From the NCBI RefSeq assembly GCF_003149105.1, contig NZ_QGDS01000003.1, positions 44,440 to 93,958 on the forward strand: a stretch of DNA of 49,519 nt, written 5' to 3'. Made by a program: the position numbers and the translations under genes. Source of the stretch: Faecalicatena contorta (GTDB lineage: Bacteria; Bacillota; Clostridia; Lachnospirales; Lachnospiraceae). Shown piece by piece: positions 15,599 to 24,014 of the stretch (within the stretch, counting starts at the first letter, position 1; each line of letters opens with the position of its first letter). The notes under the pieces are model-generated. The model was not told where the DNA came from. It searched no databases and saw nothing but the letters and a program-made list of their open reading frames with translations.

Positions 15599-17059
15599 CT
15601 ATAGCGTGTTCCAAAGATTGAAGGTAGCATAGCTGCGCCACGGCCGCCACGCTTCTGCCATTTGCAATAGTTCTTTTGATGTATAGGGCTGCAATGCCTT
15701 TTTTACACCCGCATCTGTTTCCAGAAAAGCATCAGGCCATTCCATAGAACGCATCGCAATATACTGTGCTGTCCAGTTCCCAATACCGCGAATAGACATC
15801 AGTTTTTTCATCTCTTCCTCCGGCTGGGCCGGGAGGTCAAAATCAATTTCACCCTGTACAAACACCCGTGACAGCTCATAAATCGTTTTTGCCCGCGCTG
15901 CAATCACTCCTAACGGACAAAGATGATTTTCAATCGGTCCCGCCAAAGTAAAAATGTCTCCGGGTGAGGGAAAAATATGAGTCAATCCTTCAATCCCGTT
16001 TTGTATTGGTGTACCGTAAGTTTGGGCAAGTCTCGCCGCTAATGTGCTTGCTGCTTTCACGGTGATTTGCTGTCCAAGCACCGCCCGAACTGCCATTTCA
16101 AAATCATTGAAACACCCGGGCACACGGGTTCCCAAAACACAAATGCCGGGGCGAATATCGTTCATTACCTGAAGAGTTTCATACACCGCGTCCGGGTCAC
16201 AAGACAAGTCAAACAAATGTCGTATCCGCGCTAATACTTGTGGTAATACAGTCAGTAAAGTTCCACTCACAGTAACATTCAGTGCATTCTTTTTAGGCTT
16301 ATGCCCTACCCGTATCCAGCCATACACATGTTTCCCTTCCGTATTTTCCAAATGCACGGTACGCATGTATTCACCGTTTTTTACAACCTCGACACCTATT
16401 ATTGCACGTCCTGCAAGGAAGTTCAACATTTCTTCCCAATGATAGGGAGGGCGGTAGCCCAGCGCTAATGTAATGCTATCATTCTGTTTTTTCCCTTCCG
16501 AACTCCCCTTCCGCAAAGCTGTAGGTGAAAGTTTGTACTGCTTTTTGAAAAGATCATTAAAGCGGCGCAGGCTGCCAAAACCTGCCGCCATCGCCACTTC
16601 CAGAACCGGTAAATCTGTGTCTGTGAGCAAATTTTTGGCAAGGAGCAATCTGCATGTTTGCATATATTGAACCGGTGACACATTGTATTCTGCTGTAAAC
16701 ACACGCCGTAAATGCCGGCTGGTGCACCCCAGGCGTCCGGCTATCTCCTCTAAACTCTGTCCGTTTCCGCAGTTCTTTTCTAACATTCTTGCCGCCCGGT
16801 AAACCAAATTAGCGGCAGAGTCTGTGATAGAATTACCGGGGGCAATCTCCGGCCTGCATAAAAGGCAGGGGCGGTATCCAGCCTGCTCTGCTTCCGCTGC
16901 TGAATGATAAAAAGTACAATTTTCAGGTTTGGGCTTCCTGGCCCGGCACACCGGACGGCAGTATATTCCTGTGGACGATATGCCAACAAAGAAACGTCCG
17001 TCAAAACGTGTGTCTTTCGCCCTGAACGCCGCATATAAAGCATTTTTGTTATCTGTCAT
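15599..17059 (-). CDS. Ada N-terminal methyltransferase/AraC activator fused to AlkA DNA-3-methyladenine glycosylase
   Basis: 486 residues. Residues 1-75 are the Ada methylphosphotriester domain with the four zinc Cys (34, 38, 65, 68); Cys34 corresponds to the methyl acceptor (YCRPVC). Residues 80-180 are an AraC-type DNA-binding domain. Residues 190-486 are AlkA: an N-terminal domain, then helix-hairpin-helix LMSIRGIGNWTAQ and the catalytic Asp in FLETDAGVKKAL (Asp449). One protein can thus sense methyl damage, activate transcription and excise 3-methyladenine, while O6-guanine repair is the separate ogt gene downstream. The start has AAAGGGGG seven bases upstream. Confidence 0.93.
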   Translation of the reverse strand: MTDNKNALYAAFRAKDTRFDGRFFVGISSTGIYCRPVCRARKPKPENCTFYHSAAEAEQAGYRPCLLCRPEIAPGNSITDSAANLVYRAARMLEKNCGNGQSLEEIAGRLGCTSRHLRRVFTAEYNVSPVQYMQTCRLLLAKNLLTDTDLPVLEVAMAAGFGSLRRFNDLFKKQYKLSPTALRKGSSEGKKQNDSITLALGYRPPYHWEEMLNFLAGRAIIGVEVVKNGEYMRTVHLENTEGKHVYGWIRVGHKPKKNALNVTVSGTLLTVLPQVLARIRHLFDLSCDPDAVYETLQVMNDIRPGICVLGTRVPGCFNDFEMAVRAVLGQQITVKAASTLAARLAQTYGTPIQNGIEGLTHIFPSPGDIFTLAGPIENHLCPLGVIAARAKTIYELSRVFVQGEIDFDLPAQPEEEMKKLMSIRGIGNWTAQYIAMRSMEWPDAFLETDAGVKKALQPYTSKELLQMAEAWRPWRSYATFNLWNTL

Positions 17060-17087
17060 CTTTTCGCCCCCTTTCTAATTTAGTTTC

Positions 17088-17145
17088 ATTATATCACATT
17101 CCCTCAAAATGTCCGGCCATTTTCGGACATGGTTTTTTAGTCCGG
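17088..17145 (-). promoter_or_regulatory. Ada-AlkA promoter with CGGAC repeats
   Basis: An extended -10, TGATATAAT (TATAAT at 17093-17088), is preceded by CGGACA (17113-17108 region) in place of a good -35. The pentamer CGGAC or its complement occurs three times at 17111-17145, two of them as the inverted arms ATGTCCG (17109-17115) and CGGACAT (17124-17130). A weak -35 overlapped by repeats fits an activator-dependent promoter, probably bound by methylated Ada. Confidence 0.55.
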
Positions 17146-17161
17146 AAATAAATTTTTAAAA

Positions 17162-17185
17162 GGCGGTATCTTCTCTGATACCGCC
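17162..17185 (-). terminator. Hairpin with minus-strand T-run upstream of Ada-AlkA
   Basis: GGCGGTATC and GATACCGCC are perfect 9-base arms around six bases, followed on the minus strand by TTTTAAAAATTTATTT. It looks like a terminator that would stop minus-strand transcription arriving from the right, antisense to the orphan plus-strand gene, before the Ada promoter. Confidence 0.55.
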
Positions 17186-17271
17186 GTACTCTAAAACCCC
17201 TGTAAATCTGTTAAAATAGCGGCGTCCATATAAATCATAGGGCGCCAATTATACTTACATTTTGACAAACT

Positions 17272-17299
17272 CACGTTTTGACATGATTTCCATACAATA
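17272..17299 (+). promoter_or_regulatory. Candidate sigma-K/sigma-E-like promoter of the orphan gene
   Basis: CATACAATA (17291-17299) fits the sigma-K -10 CATAnnnTA exactly and its first eight bases fit the sigma-E -10 CATACANT. AC at 17273-17274 lies about 16 bases upstream. An overlapping TATAAT at 17298-17303 lacks a -35 at proper spacing. It sits directly before the start at 17328. Confidence 0.4.
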
Positions 17300-17327
17300 T
17301 AATAAAACTACTGGTGGTAATATTTAT

Positions 17328-17918
17328 ATGAATAATGATCCCCGCGGAACCATGGTTCAACAAGGTAACATTATGCGAATAGATAATGCTTTTGTAGAAG
17401 ATGTTACTTGTTTTAATAATTCTAATGGACATATGCTGGTTTCTTACTCTGTACCTGGAAGAAATAATACTAATTCTATACAGACTATTAGATTAAATCT
17501 TAACAGAGGTACTACTGTATTAAATTCTTTTGGACAAAATATATGCCCATGCTGCATACAAGAGGGTATGTGGGTAAATGTCGTATTCTCAGCACGAATG
17601 ACAATGAGCATACCGCCTCAGTCCAATGCGCTTTTGGTTGTGGTTCGGAGAAGCCCCCGCCCCTCCTCTTCAGTTACTACAGGCCGGATTGTCTTGATTG
17701 ATTTTGACAATAATTTTCTTATTACACAAGATCCAAACAATAGAAACAATCAAACCAAATTCATAATTACTAATACTACCTCTATCAGAAACCGTTTTGG
17801 CGCTCCAATTAGATTTAGCGCCCTTCATCCTGGTCAAATGGTTAGAATCACTCATGCAAATTTCCAAACGGCTAGTATTCCACCACAAACAACAGCATTT
17901 CATATTCAACTGATATAA
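17328..17918 (+). CDS. Unrecognised protein with two tandem homologous domains
   Basis: About 196 residues from the ATG at 17328 (GGTGG upstream); frames starting at 17262 (TTG) or 17283 overlap the probable promoter. No signal peptide or membrane segment. The two halves repeat each other: each opens with G-x-I-x-x-ID, contains a GQM/GMWV-type turn, and closes with SIPPQ followed by a beta strand (SIPPQSNALLVVV and SIPPQTTAFHIQLI). The first half has a CPCC cluster (NICPCCIQEG); the second lacks it. Predicted mostly beta, like small OB or barrel folds, rich in Asn and Thr. It is one of few plus-strand genes and is visibly AT-richer than its neighbours. I do not know the family. The candidate sporulation promoter suggests a spore protein, but this is inference. 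Confidence 0.7.
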   Translation: MNNDPRGTMVQQGNIMRIDNAFVEDVTCFNNSNGHMLVSYSVPGRNNTNSIQTIRLNLNRGTTVLNSFGQNICPCCIQEGMWVNVVFSARMTMSIPPQSNALLVVVRRSPRPSSSVTTGRIVLIDFDNNFLITQDPNNRNNQTKFIITNTTSIRNRFGAPIRFSALHPGQMVRITHANFQTASIPPQTTAFHIQLI

Positions 17919-17924
17919 TATTGG

Positions 17925-17942
17925 CTCTGGGGCTTCTGCCCC
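17925..17942. terminator. Hairpin between convergent genes
   Basis: CTGGGGC and GCCCCAG around TTCT, just after the orphan gene stop and 30 bases from the ROK gene stop. No good T-run on either strand, so termination strength is doubtful. Confidence 0.4.
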
Positions 17943-17972
17943 AGTATATCCCAGATAATAAAAGTAATGTAA

Positions 17973-19241
17973 TTATTTCTCAGCAGGATTGGGGTAATAC
18001 TCAGAAATAAAGTCCACGATTTCATAATTTTCAAAATAGCTTTTAGTCATGCTGATTCCGGCTCCCTTTAAAATACTATTCTGTTTCAAGGTTGACATCC
18101 GTATATCCAGCTCGTCATGAAATACTTTAGGCAGGTATTCCTCCATAAATCCTCTGAGCTTTTGTAAGAATTTCTGACTATGAATAATTTCATCTCCGAG
18201 TATAATCACATCAGGATTGAGCACAAAAATCAACCCGGTAATACCATAGGCCAGATAACGCGCCTGACGGTTGACAGCCCAGACTGCCAGCTCATCATCA
18301 CGCTCATAACATTCATATATTTCCTCAAATTTTGAGTTTTCCGTGAGTATTGTGTCCGGATACTCATACAAGCGCTCTTTGATGCTTTCCCGCAGCGCCA
18401 GCGGCGATGCATAATCTTCAAAAATACTGTGATAGCCTCTTTTTACACTGTCCCCCCCATAAGCCATCGCATTGCAGTTAATACCCATGTGTCCAACTTC
18501 TCCGGCCACTCCATTCTTGCCGCGGAACAGTTCTCCATTGATAACGATACCACCGCCAAAACCGATTCCACAGACAATATTGAGTATGGAATTGATTTGT
18601 TCATCGGCTATGATCAACTCCTTCCATTCTGCCAGAGCACTCATATTGGCATCATGATCCACAATCACCCGATGACCTGGGAAACGTTTTTCCATCTCTT
18701 TTTGAATATCAATAACAGCCAGTTCCGGAAAGCAGTCTGCATACACATACTGTGAATAATTGGTGCTCTTACCGCTGAAAACCCAGCCCAGCGTCGCTAT
18801 CGCTATCCCCAGAATTTTCTTATTATTCTTTTGACAGAAGGCTAATAATCGCTTTGTATGCTTTTCCAGTTCAGCCAGGATAATCTGTCCGTCACCATTC
18901 GTAATACAGCCTACTTTCTGATACTCTTCCAGTTTACCATGAATATTGCAGACTGCTGCCTGCACTTCATTCTGATAGACCCGCAGCGTAATTGTCACCA
19001 CCTCGTCCATCTTAAGAGAAAGCCCGGCTGTTCTCCTCCCGTTACTTGCTTCTATCGCACCGATCTCTTCAACCACACCGCGATTAATAAAATCCCGGGT
19101 AATGTTCGTAATCGTCGCTTTATTAAGTTCTGTGATCCGTGACAAATCGATGCGGGATATCTCCTTTTGTTCTAACATCGTCTGCAAGACAACACAGCGA
19201 TTCTTTCTTTGAATATCCTGTATATTTCTTCCTAGTTTCAT
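17973..19241 (-). CDS. ROK-family transcriptional regulator (NagC/XylR type)
   Basis: About 422 residues. The N-terminal winged helix-turn-helix contains ISRIDLSRITELNKATITNI. A ROK sugar-binding domain follows (VDHDANMSALAEW, GIGFGGGIVINGELFRGKNG, AGEVGHMGINC). The zinc motif normally following that His (CxCGxxGCxE) is degenerate here: only one Cys remains and the region reads NCNAMAYGGDSVKRGYHS. Repressors of this group control sugar operons. This one follows the pentitol operon on the same strand and is its likely regulator. The start at 19241 has GGAGG eight bases before it; ATG at 19256 (GAGGG upstream) is also possible. Confidence 0.88.
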   Translation of the reverse strand: MKLGRNIQDIQRKNRCVVLQTMLEQKEISRIDLSRITELNKATITNITRDFINRGVVEEIGAIEASNGRRTAGLSLKMDEVVTITLRVYQNEVQAAVCNIHGKLEEYQKVGCITNGDGQIILAELEKHTKRLLAFCQKNNKKILGIAIATLGWVFSGKSTNYSQYVYADCFPELAVIDIQKEMEKRFPGHRVIVDHDANMSALAEWKELIIADEQINSILNIVCGIGFGGGIVINGELFRGKNGVAGEVGHMGINCNAMAYGGDSVKRGYHSIFEDYASPLALRESIKERLYEYPDTILTENSKFEEIYECYERDDELAVWAVNRQARYLAYGITGLIFVLNPDVIILGDEIIHSQKFLQKLRGFMEEYLPKVFHDELDIRMSTLKQNSILKGAGISMTKSYFENYEIVDFISEYYPNPAEK

Positions 19242-19354
19242 CCTTTTTGCCTCCATACCAAGTCCCTCAAACAATTTCACAATTTCTATTTTAAAGCATA
19301 TATGCCACTATGTCTATTTCTCATCCTAAAAAGTCCTGATTCAATGTTAAAACA

Positions 19355-19398
19355 GAGCTGTTACTTTTGTAGATTATCTCCCACTTCCGCAACAGCTC
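19355..19398 (-). terminator. Possible terminator of the pentitol operon
   Basis: GAGCTGTT and AACAGCTC are perfect 8-base arms with a long loop of about 28 bases, followed on the minus strand by TGTTTTAA. It lies between the kinase stop and the ROK gene. The long loop makes it a weak candidate. Confidence 0.35.
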
Positions 19399-19420
19399 CC
19401 TAACGTGCTATATACTATTT

Positions 19421-21085
19421 CTATTCATTTTTTATAGCATGCAATCCTTTAAGAATACCTTTTTCTTTCTGGCCCATAACAGTACTGTAATTCCGATATA
19501 TTTGATATAATTTATCATACTTTTTCTTACTGTCTGCATCAAATAAATATACTTTTTCTTTGACTCTGCTCATATTTTCAACAGCTTCCTGATAAGAGTC
19601 ATATCCGCCTCTTTTTAAGCCTGCTGCCAGGGCGGCATAAATTGCCGAGCCTAACGCAGCAGCCTGATCGCTTGCTGCAATTTTCATATCCACTCCCAGC
19701 ACATCGGCGTATATCTGCATAAGCATTGGGTTTTTAGACGCAATTCCGCCACTCGCTATGATTTCTTCTATTCGGACTCCGCCCTCTTGATACAGCTCTA
19801 ATATCTGTCTGGTTCCAAAAGCGGTTGCCTCAATCAGCGCCTGATATATTTGCTCTGGTTTTGTATTTAAAGTCAGCCCGGTAATAGATCCGGTCAGATT
19901 CCCGTTGACAAAAGGTGTTTTATTGCCATTCCACCAGTCCAGCACCAAAAGGCCGCTTTCCCCTGCTTTAAGTTTTTCAGCTTTTGAATTTAATAAGGTA
20001 TAAATATCTGCCCCCTGTTCAGCAGCTTCTTTATAACAGCTCACCGGAACAAGGTTATCAACAAACCAGGCAAACAAATCTCCCACTGCCGCCAGGCCGG
20101 ATTCCAATGCGTAGTATCCCGGTACAACACCATCCCGGACGCCTCCATATACCCCTTTTTGCGAGTAAGGTTTATCATTTAACGCAAGCATAACACTGGA
20201 AGTGCCAAGCACCAGCATCGCCTGCCCTTCATGGCTGACGCCGCTTCCCGGTACTCCTGCATGAGAATCAATAATCGCCGGCGCTACCGGAATTCCTTCT
20301 TTTAACCCGAGACGTTCTGCCCATTCATAGGACAACGTACCAACCGCTTCTCCTACACTGCATATCTTCCCGGGCAGCTTCTCTTCTGCAAAGCTTTCCA
20401 TCCGAGGATTTACCGCAGCAAAAAAATCCCGGTCCGGATACCCTTCTCTCTGGTTCCACCATGCCTTATATCCTGCCATTGAACAGCTTCTGCCGGGTGA
20501 CCCTGTCAGAACTCTTGTAATCCAGTCACCAGCCTCTAAAATTTCGGAAGCACTGTCATAAACTTGCGGATCTTCCTGCACCATTTCCAGTACTTTAGGA
20601 ACCATCAATTCTGGTGACACTGTTCCCCCAAACCTTGGGTTATCCTCCTGCCCCAACTCTTTAAGGAGGGTATTAATATGGTCGGCCTGCTTCTGGGCAC
20701 TATGATGCTTCCATAATTTCACATAAGCGTTTCGCCTGCCGGCAAACTCTTCTTTCATACACAGAGGTACTCCTTTTGCATCTATCGGTAAAACAGTACT
20801 TGCTGTAAAATCCACACCTATTCCGATGATATCCTCTTTGTTAATACCGCTGTTCTTCAATAATTTTATTATAACATACTCCAGAACTTCCAGATAGTCA
20901 TTTGGATGCTCAAGGCACCATTCAGAAGGCAGTATTGTCTTCTTATCGGGAAGATAATTGTCCATTACTCCGTGAGTATACTCTTTTTCCGCACTAAAAA
21001 TAACTTCTCCATCTCTGCACCGAACTAACACACCACGCCCTGACAATGTTCCATAATCAAGACCAATTGTATATTTATCTTCCAT
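19421..21085 (-). CDS. Ribulokinase (AraB-like FGGY carbohydrate kinase)
   Basis: About 554 residues, the length of AraB. It starts with the ATP-binding signature IGLDYGTLSGRGVLV and continues with AraB-specific blocks: HPNDYLEVLEYVI, GIGVDFTASTVLPID, YVKLWKHH, AGYKAWWNQREGYP, GTSSVMLALND and ASGGIASKNP. It should phosphorylate a ketopentose such as L- or D-ribulose. The usual VDAHVCVPA segment is IDSHAGVPGSG, so the exact substrate may differ from classical AraB. No AraA or AraD is nearby, so the ketopentose must come from the operon dehydrogenases rather than from arabinose isomerase. The start at 21085 has AAGGA seven bases before it and lies 11 bases after the transketolase stop. Confidence 0.88.
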   Translation of the reverse strand: MEDKYTIGLDYGTLSGRGVLVRCRDGEVIFSAEKEYTHGVMDNYLPDKKTILPSEWCLEHPNDYLEVLEYVIIKLLKNSGINKEDIIGIGVDFTASTVLPIDAKGVPLCMKEEFAGRRNAYVKLWKHHSAQKQADHINTLLKELGQEDNPRFGGTVSPELMVPKVLEMVQEDPQVYDSASEILEAGDWITRVLTGSPGRSCSMAGYKAWWNQREGYPDRDFFAAVNPRMESFAEEKLPGKICSVGEAVGTLSYEWAERLGLKEGIPVAPAIIDSHAGVPGSGVSHEGQAMLVLGTSSVMLALNDKPYSQKGVYGGVRDGVVPGYYALESGLAAVGDLFAWFVDNLVPVSCYKEAAEQGADIYTLLNSKAEKLKAGESGLLVLDWWNGNKTPFVNGNLTGSITGLTLNTKPEQIYQALIEATAFGTRQILELYQEGGVRIEEIIASGGIASKNPMLMQIYADVLGVDMKIAASDQAAALGSAIYAALAAGLKRGGYDSYQEAVENMSRVKEKVYLFDADSKKKYDKLYQIYRNYSTVMGQKEKGILKGLHAIKNE

Positions 21086-21098
21086 TCTTTCTTCCTTA

Positions 21099-22058
21099 TC
21101 ATGAAATATTTGCAATTATCTTTTTATAAATACCTTCGCTGTCTAATTCATATTTTTTCAGTAATTCCTTTGCCGGTCCTGATTCACCAAACACATCGTT
21201 CATTCCAATCCTTATGACTTTAACCGGTAATTTTTCAGAAAGGACATCACATACCGCGCTTCCCAGACCGCCAATCACTGAATGTTCCTCTGCTGTTATT
21301 ACCATACCCGTTTTTTGAGCAGAAGATATTAGAAGCTCCTCATCCAGGGGCTTTATGGTATGTATATTAATGACTTCCGCACGAATATTATCTGCTGCCA
21401 GTTTTTCGGCTGCCTCAAGACTTGCCGATACGCATCCACCGGTGGCAGCAATCGTCACGTCACTGCCTTCTCTCAGCACTACACCTTTGCCAATCTGAAA
21501 ATTGTAATCATCCTGTTCATTAATTACAGGGACTTCTCCCCGTCCAAACCGGAGATATACCGGACCTTTATGCTTTATGGCAGCTTCCACTGCTGCCTTC
21601 GCCTCGATATCATCAGAGGGTACAATAATGGTCATTCCCGGAATAGTTCTCATTAATGCAATATCTTCATTGCATTGATGGGTGGCACCATCTTCACCCA
21701 CCGTAATTCCCGCATGAGTGGCACCAATCTTTACATTTAAATGGGGATAAGCAATGGAATTTCTTATCTGTTCAAAATTGCGTCCTGCCACAAACATAGC
21801 AAATGAACTAATAAACGGAATCTTTCCGCAAGTAGCCAGTCCGGCTGCAATGCCAGTCATATTGCACTCTGCTATGCCGCAATCAATATGGCGTTCAGGA
21901 AACACCTTCTGAAACATTGCCGTCTTGGTAGCACAGGCCAAATCCGCGTCCAGAACAACCAATTGCGGATACTTTTCCCCCAGTTCTGCCAGTGCCCTGC
22001 CATAACTCTCTCTCGTTGCAATCTGTCTGAATGTGTTCTTCATACTCTGATCCGCCAT
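21099..22058 (-). CDS. Transketolase, C-terminal subunit
   Basis: 319 residues comprising the pyrimidine-binding and C-terminal domains of a split transketolase: ATRESYGRALAELGEKYPQL, DCGIAECNMTGIAAGLATCG (the catalytic Glu region), HAGITVGEDGATHQ, and a C-terminal GGLGSAVCDVL. It must pair with the N-terminal subunit encoded just upstream to bind thiamine diphosphate and move two-carbon units between pentose and hexose phosphates. Its ATG shares one base with the stop codon of that gene (TGATG), showing translational coupling. AAGGAG lies seven bases before the start. Confidence 0.93.
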   Translation of the reverse strand: MADQSMKNTFRQIATRESYGRALAELGEKYPQLVVLDADLACATKTAMFQKVFPERHIDCGIAECNMTGIAAGLATCGKIPFISSFAMFVAGRNFEQIRNSIAYPHLNVKIGATHAGITVGEDGATHQCNEDIALMRTIPGMTIIVPSDDIEAKAAVEAAIKHKGPVYLRFGRGEVPVINEQDDYNFQIGKGVVLREGSDVTIAATGGCVSASLEAAEKLAADNIRAEVINIHTIKPLDEELLISSAQKTGMVITAEEHSVIGGLGSAVCDVLSEKLPVKVIRIGMNDVFGESGPAKELLKKYELDSEGIYKKIIANIS

Positions 22059-22897
22059 CACTTTGCTCCTTCCAATTCATTATCAATTTTTTCCAGTTCA
22101 GTCATCGCAGCTTTATACTCCTGGTCATTGGGAGCTTTCCCATGCCATCCCGCCTGATTTTCCATGAAAGATACGCCTTTTCCTTTTATTGTTTTCATAA
22201 CAATAGCTGTAGGCATCCCTTTCGCCCTCCGTGCCTCCTGCATCGCAGATGCAATCTGACTTATATCATTACCATCTATATTAATCACATGCAGTCCAAA
22301 GGCTTCCAGCTTTTTATCAATTGGATAAGGGGAGCATATCTCGCCAATACATCCATCAATTTGCAGATCATTATTATCTATAATAACCACCAGGTTGTCT
22401 AATTTACGATGTCCGGCAAACATAAGCGCTTCCCATATCTGCCCCTCCTGAATTTCACCGTCACCGCACAAGCAGTAGGTTCTAAAATCCTTATTGTCCA
22501 TTTTTGCCGCTAAAGCCATACCAACTGCCGCCGAAAGTCCCTGGCCCAGGGAACCCGTAGAAATATCTACACCGGGAGTTTCCTGCATACATGGATGCCC
22601 CTGCAGGCACGCTCCAACATGGCGCAGTGTTGTTAATTCTTCAACCGGAAAGTATCCCCGGTGCGCTAATGCAGAATACAAGCCTGGTGCCGTATGCCCT
22701 TTCGATAAAACAAAGCGGTCTCTTTCTTCCATCTCCGGATTTTGCGGATCAATATTCATTTCTGCAAAATAAACATAGGTAAACAAATCTGCCGCCGAAA
22801 GTGAGCCGCCCGGATGTCCGCTTCCTGCACTATGCACCGCTGTAAGAATTCCCTTTCGGACTTCGTTGGCTGCTTTTTGCAATTCTGTCATGTTCAT
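22058..22897 (-). CDS. Transketolase, N-terminal subunit
   Basis: 279 residues with the thiamine diphosphate-binding motif CGDGEIQEGQIWEA ... NLVVIIDNN and the typical SAGSGHPGGSLSAAD and SKGHTAPGLY blocks. With the next gene it forms one functional transketolase, as in many Clostridia and Archaea. GGAGG lies seven bases before the start. Its place between a polyol dehydrogenase and a ribulokinase-type kinase suggests a dedicated transketolase for the pentose phosphates produced by this operon. Confidence 0.93.
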   Translation of the reverse strand: MNMTELQKAANEVRKGILTAVHSAGSGHPGGSLSAADLFTYVYFAEMNIDPQNPEMEERDRFVLSKGHTAPGLYSALAHRGYFPVEELTTLRHVGACLQGHPCMQETPGVDISTGSLGQGLSAAVGMALAAKMDNKDFRTYCLCGDGEIQEGQIWEALMFAGHRKLDNLVVIIDNNDLQIDGCIGEICSPYPIDKKLEAFGLHVINIDGNDISQIASAMQEARRAKGMPTAIVMKTIKGKGVSFMENQAGWHGKAPNDQEYKAAMTELEKIDNELEGAK

Positions 22898-22922
22898 CGA
22901 TTTTCCTCCGTCATCATTTCAA

Positions 22923-23975
22923 TTAATCTGCCATCACTTTAATGACTGATTTTACAATATCCGCTTTATTCTTCACACTTTGATCCATCGCTTCCTGTAT
23001 TTCGTCAAGGGAAAAGATGTCTGTTACAATCCCTTTTAAGTTGATTTTACCCGAAGCAACCGCCTCAATTGCCATTGGATAAATATGTCGGTAACGGAAT
23101 ACAGTCTTAAATGTAAGCTCTTTATCAATAGCCAGGCCGATGGGCAAAGTTTCCTCGCCAGTGGGTGAATATCCAACTAAAACAATTGTTCCTCCTTTTT
23201 TAGTAAAATGAATGGCCTGTCGTGTGGTAATCTCCGAGCCTGCTGTCTCAATCATTAAATCTGCTCCCTGTCCGCCGGTCAATTTCATGATTTCTTCTGG
23301 AACATCCTGCTCTTTCCCATTGATTACTGCCGCTGCGCCTAATTCTATAGCTTTTTCAAGCCGCTTTGGCATAATATCAACTACAATTATCTTTGTTACC
23401 CCCATTGCCTTAAGTGCCAGCATGGAAACAAAGCCGATACATCCGGCCCCTGTCACAACTGCTGTTTGCCCAGCCTGGGCACCGCCCTGTCTGGCTGCAT
23501 GGAATCCTACCGCTAACGGTTCAATCAGCGCCGCTTCCATCGTGTCCATATTATCTGGAATTTTAAAGCACAGCTCCGCCGGATGAGTTACATAATCCTG
23601 AAACACACCATCTACCGGAGGTGTGGCAAAGAAAATTACATCTGGGCACAAATTATATTTACCCGTTTTACAAAACTCGCATTTGCCGCAAGTTTTTCCT
23701 GGTTCGAGAGCCACTTTGTCCCCTATTTTCAGGTTCGTTACCTCTTCTCCAACCGCTGCTACCACGCCTCCTGCTTCGTGTCCAAGAACAAATGGCGGCT
23801 TTACAATATTCTCGCCAATTCCTCCTGCTTCATAATAATGAAGGTCGGAACCACATACGCCCACATACTCAATTTTCACCAAGACTTCATCTGCTTTTGG
23901 AATCGGAATCTCTCTTTCCGTTAATTCAATCTTCGCTACGCCGGTCATAACCGCAACTCTCATTTTATTTTCCAT
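22923..23975 (-). CDS. Zinc-dependent polyol dehydrogenase (sorbitol/xylitol dehydrogenase type)
   Basis: 350 residues, medium-chain dehydrogenase family. Catalytic zinc region: Cys41 (VGVCGSDLHYYE) and His66-Glu67 (GHEAGG). All four structural zinc Cys are present (96, 99, 102, 110). The FFATPPVDGVFQDYVTHPAE stretch is typical of sorbitol and xylitol dehydrogenases, and GAGCIGFVSMLALKAMG is the NAD-binding loop with Asp (VVDIMPKR) after it, favouring NAD over NADP. It should oxidise a polyol to a ketose. It lies directly after the ABC permease gene and before transketolase. Confidence 0.9.
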   Translation of the reverse strand: MENKMRVAVMTGVAKIELTEREIPIPKADEVLVKIEYVGVCGSDLHYYEAGGIGENIVKPPFVLGHEAGGVVAAVGEEVTNLKIGDKVALEPGKTCGKCEFCKTGKYNLCPDVIFFATPPVDGVFQDYVTHPAELCFKIPDNMDTMEAALIEPLAVGFHAARQGGAQAGQTAVVTGAGCIGFVSMLALKAMGVTKIIVVDIMPKRLEKAIELGAAAVINGKEQDVPEEIMKLTGGQGADLMIETAGSEITTRQAIHFTKKGGTIVLVGYSPTGEETLPIGLAIDKELTFKTVFRYRHIYPMAIEAVASGKINLKGIVTDIFSLDEIQEAMDQSVKNKADIVKSVIKVMAD

Positions 23976-24014
23976 GATTCCTTACCTTTCCAAGTTTATA
24001 CTTTTTCTTATTTG

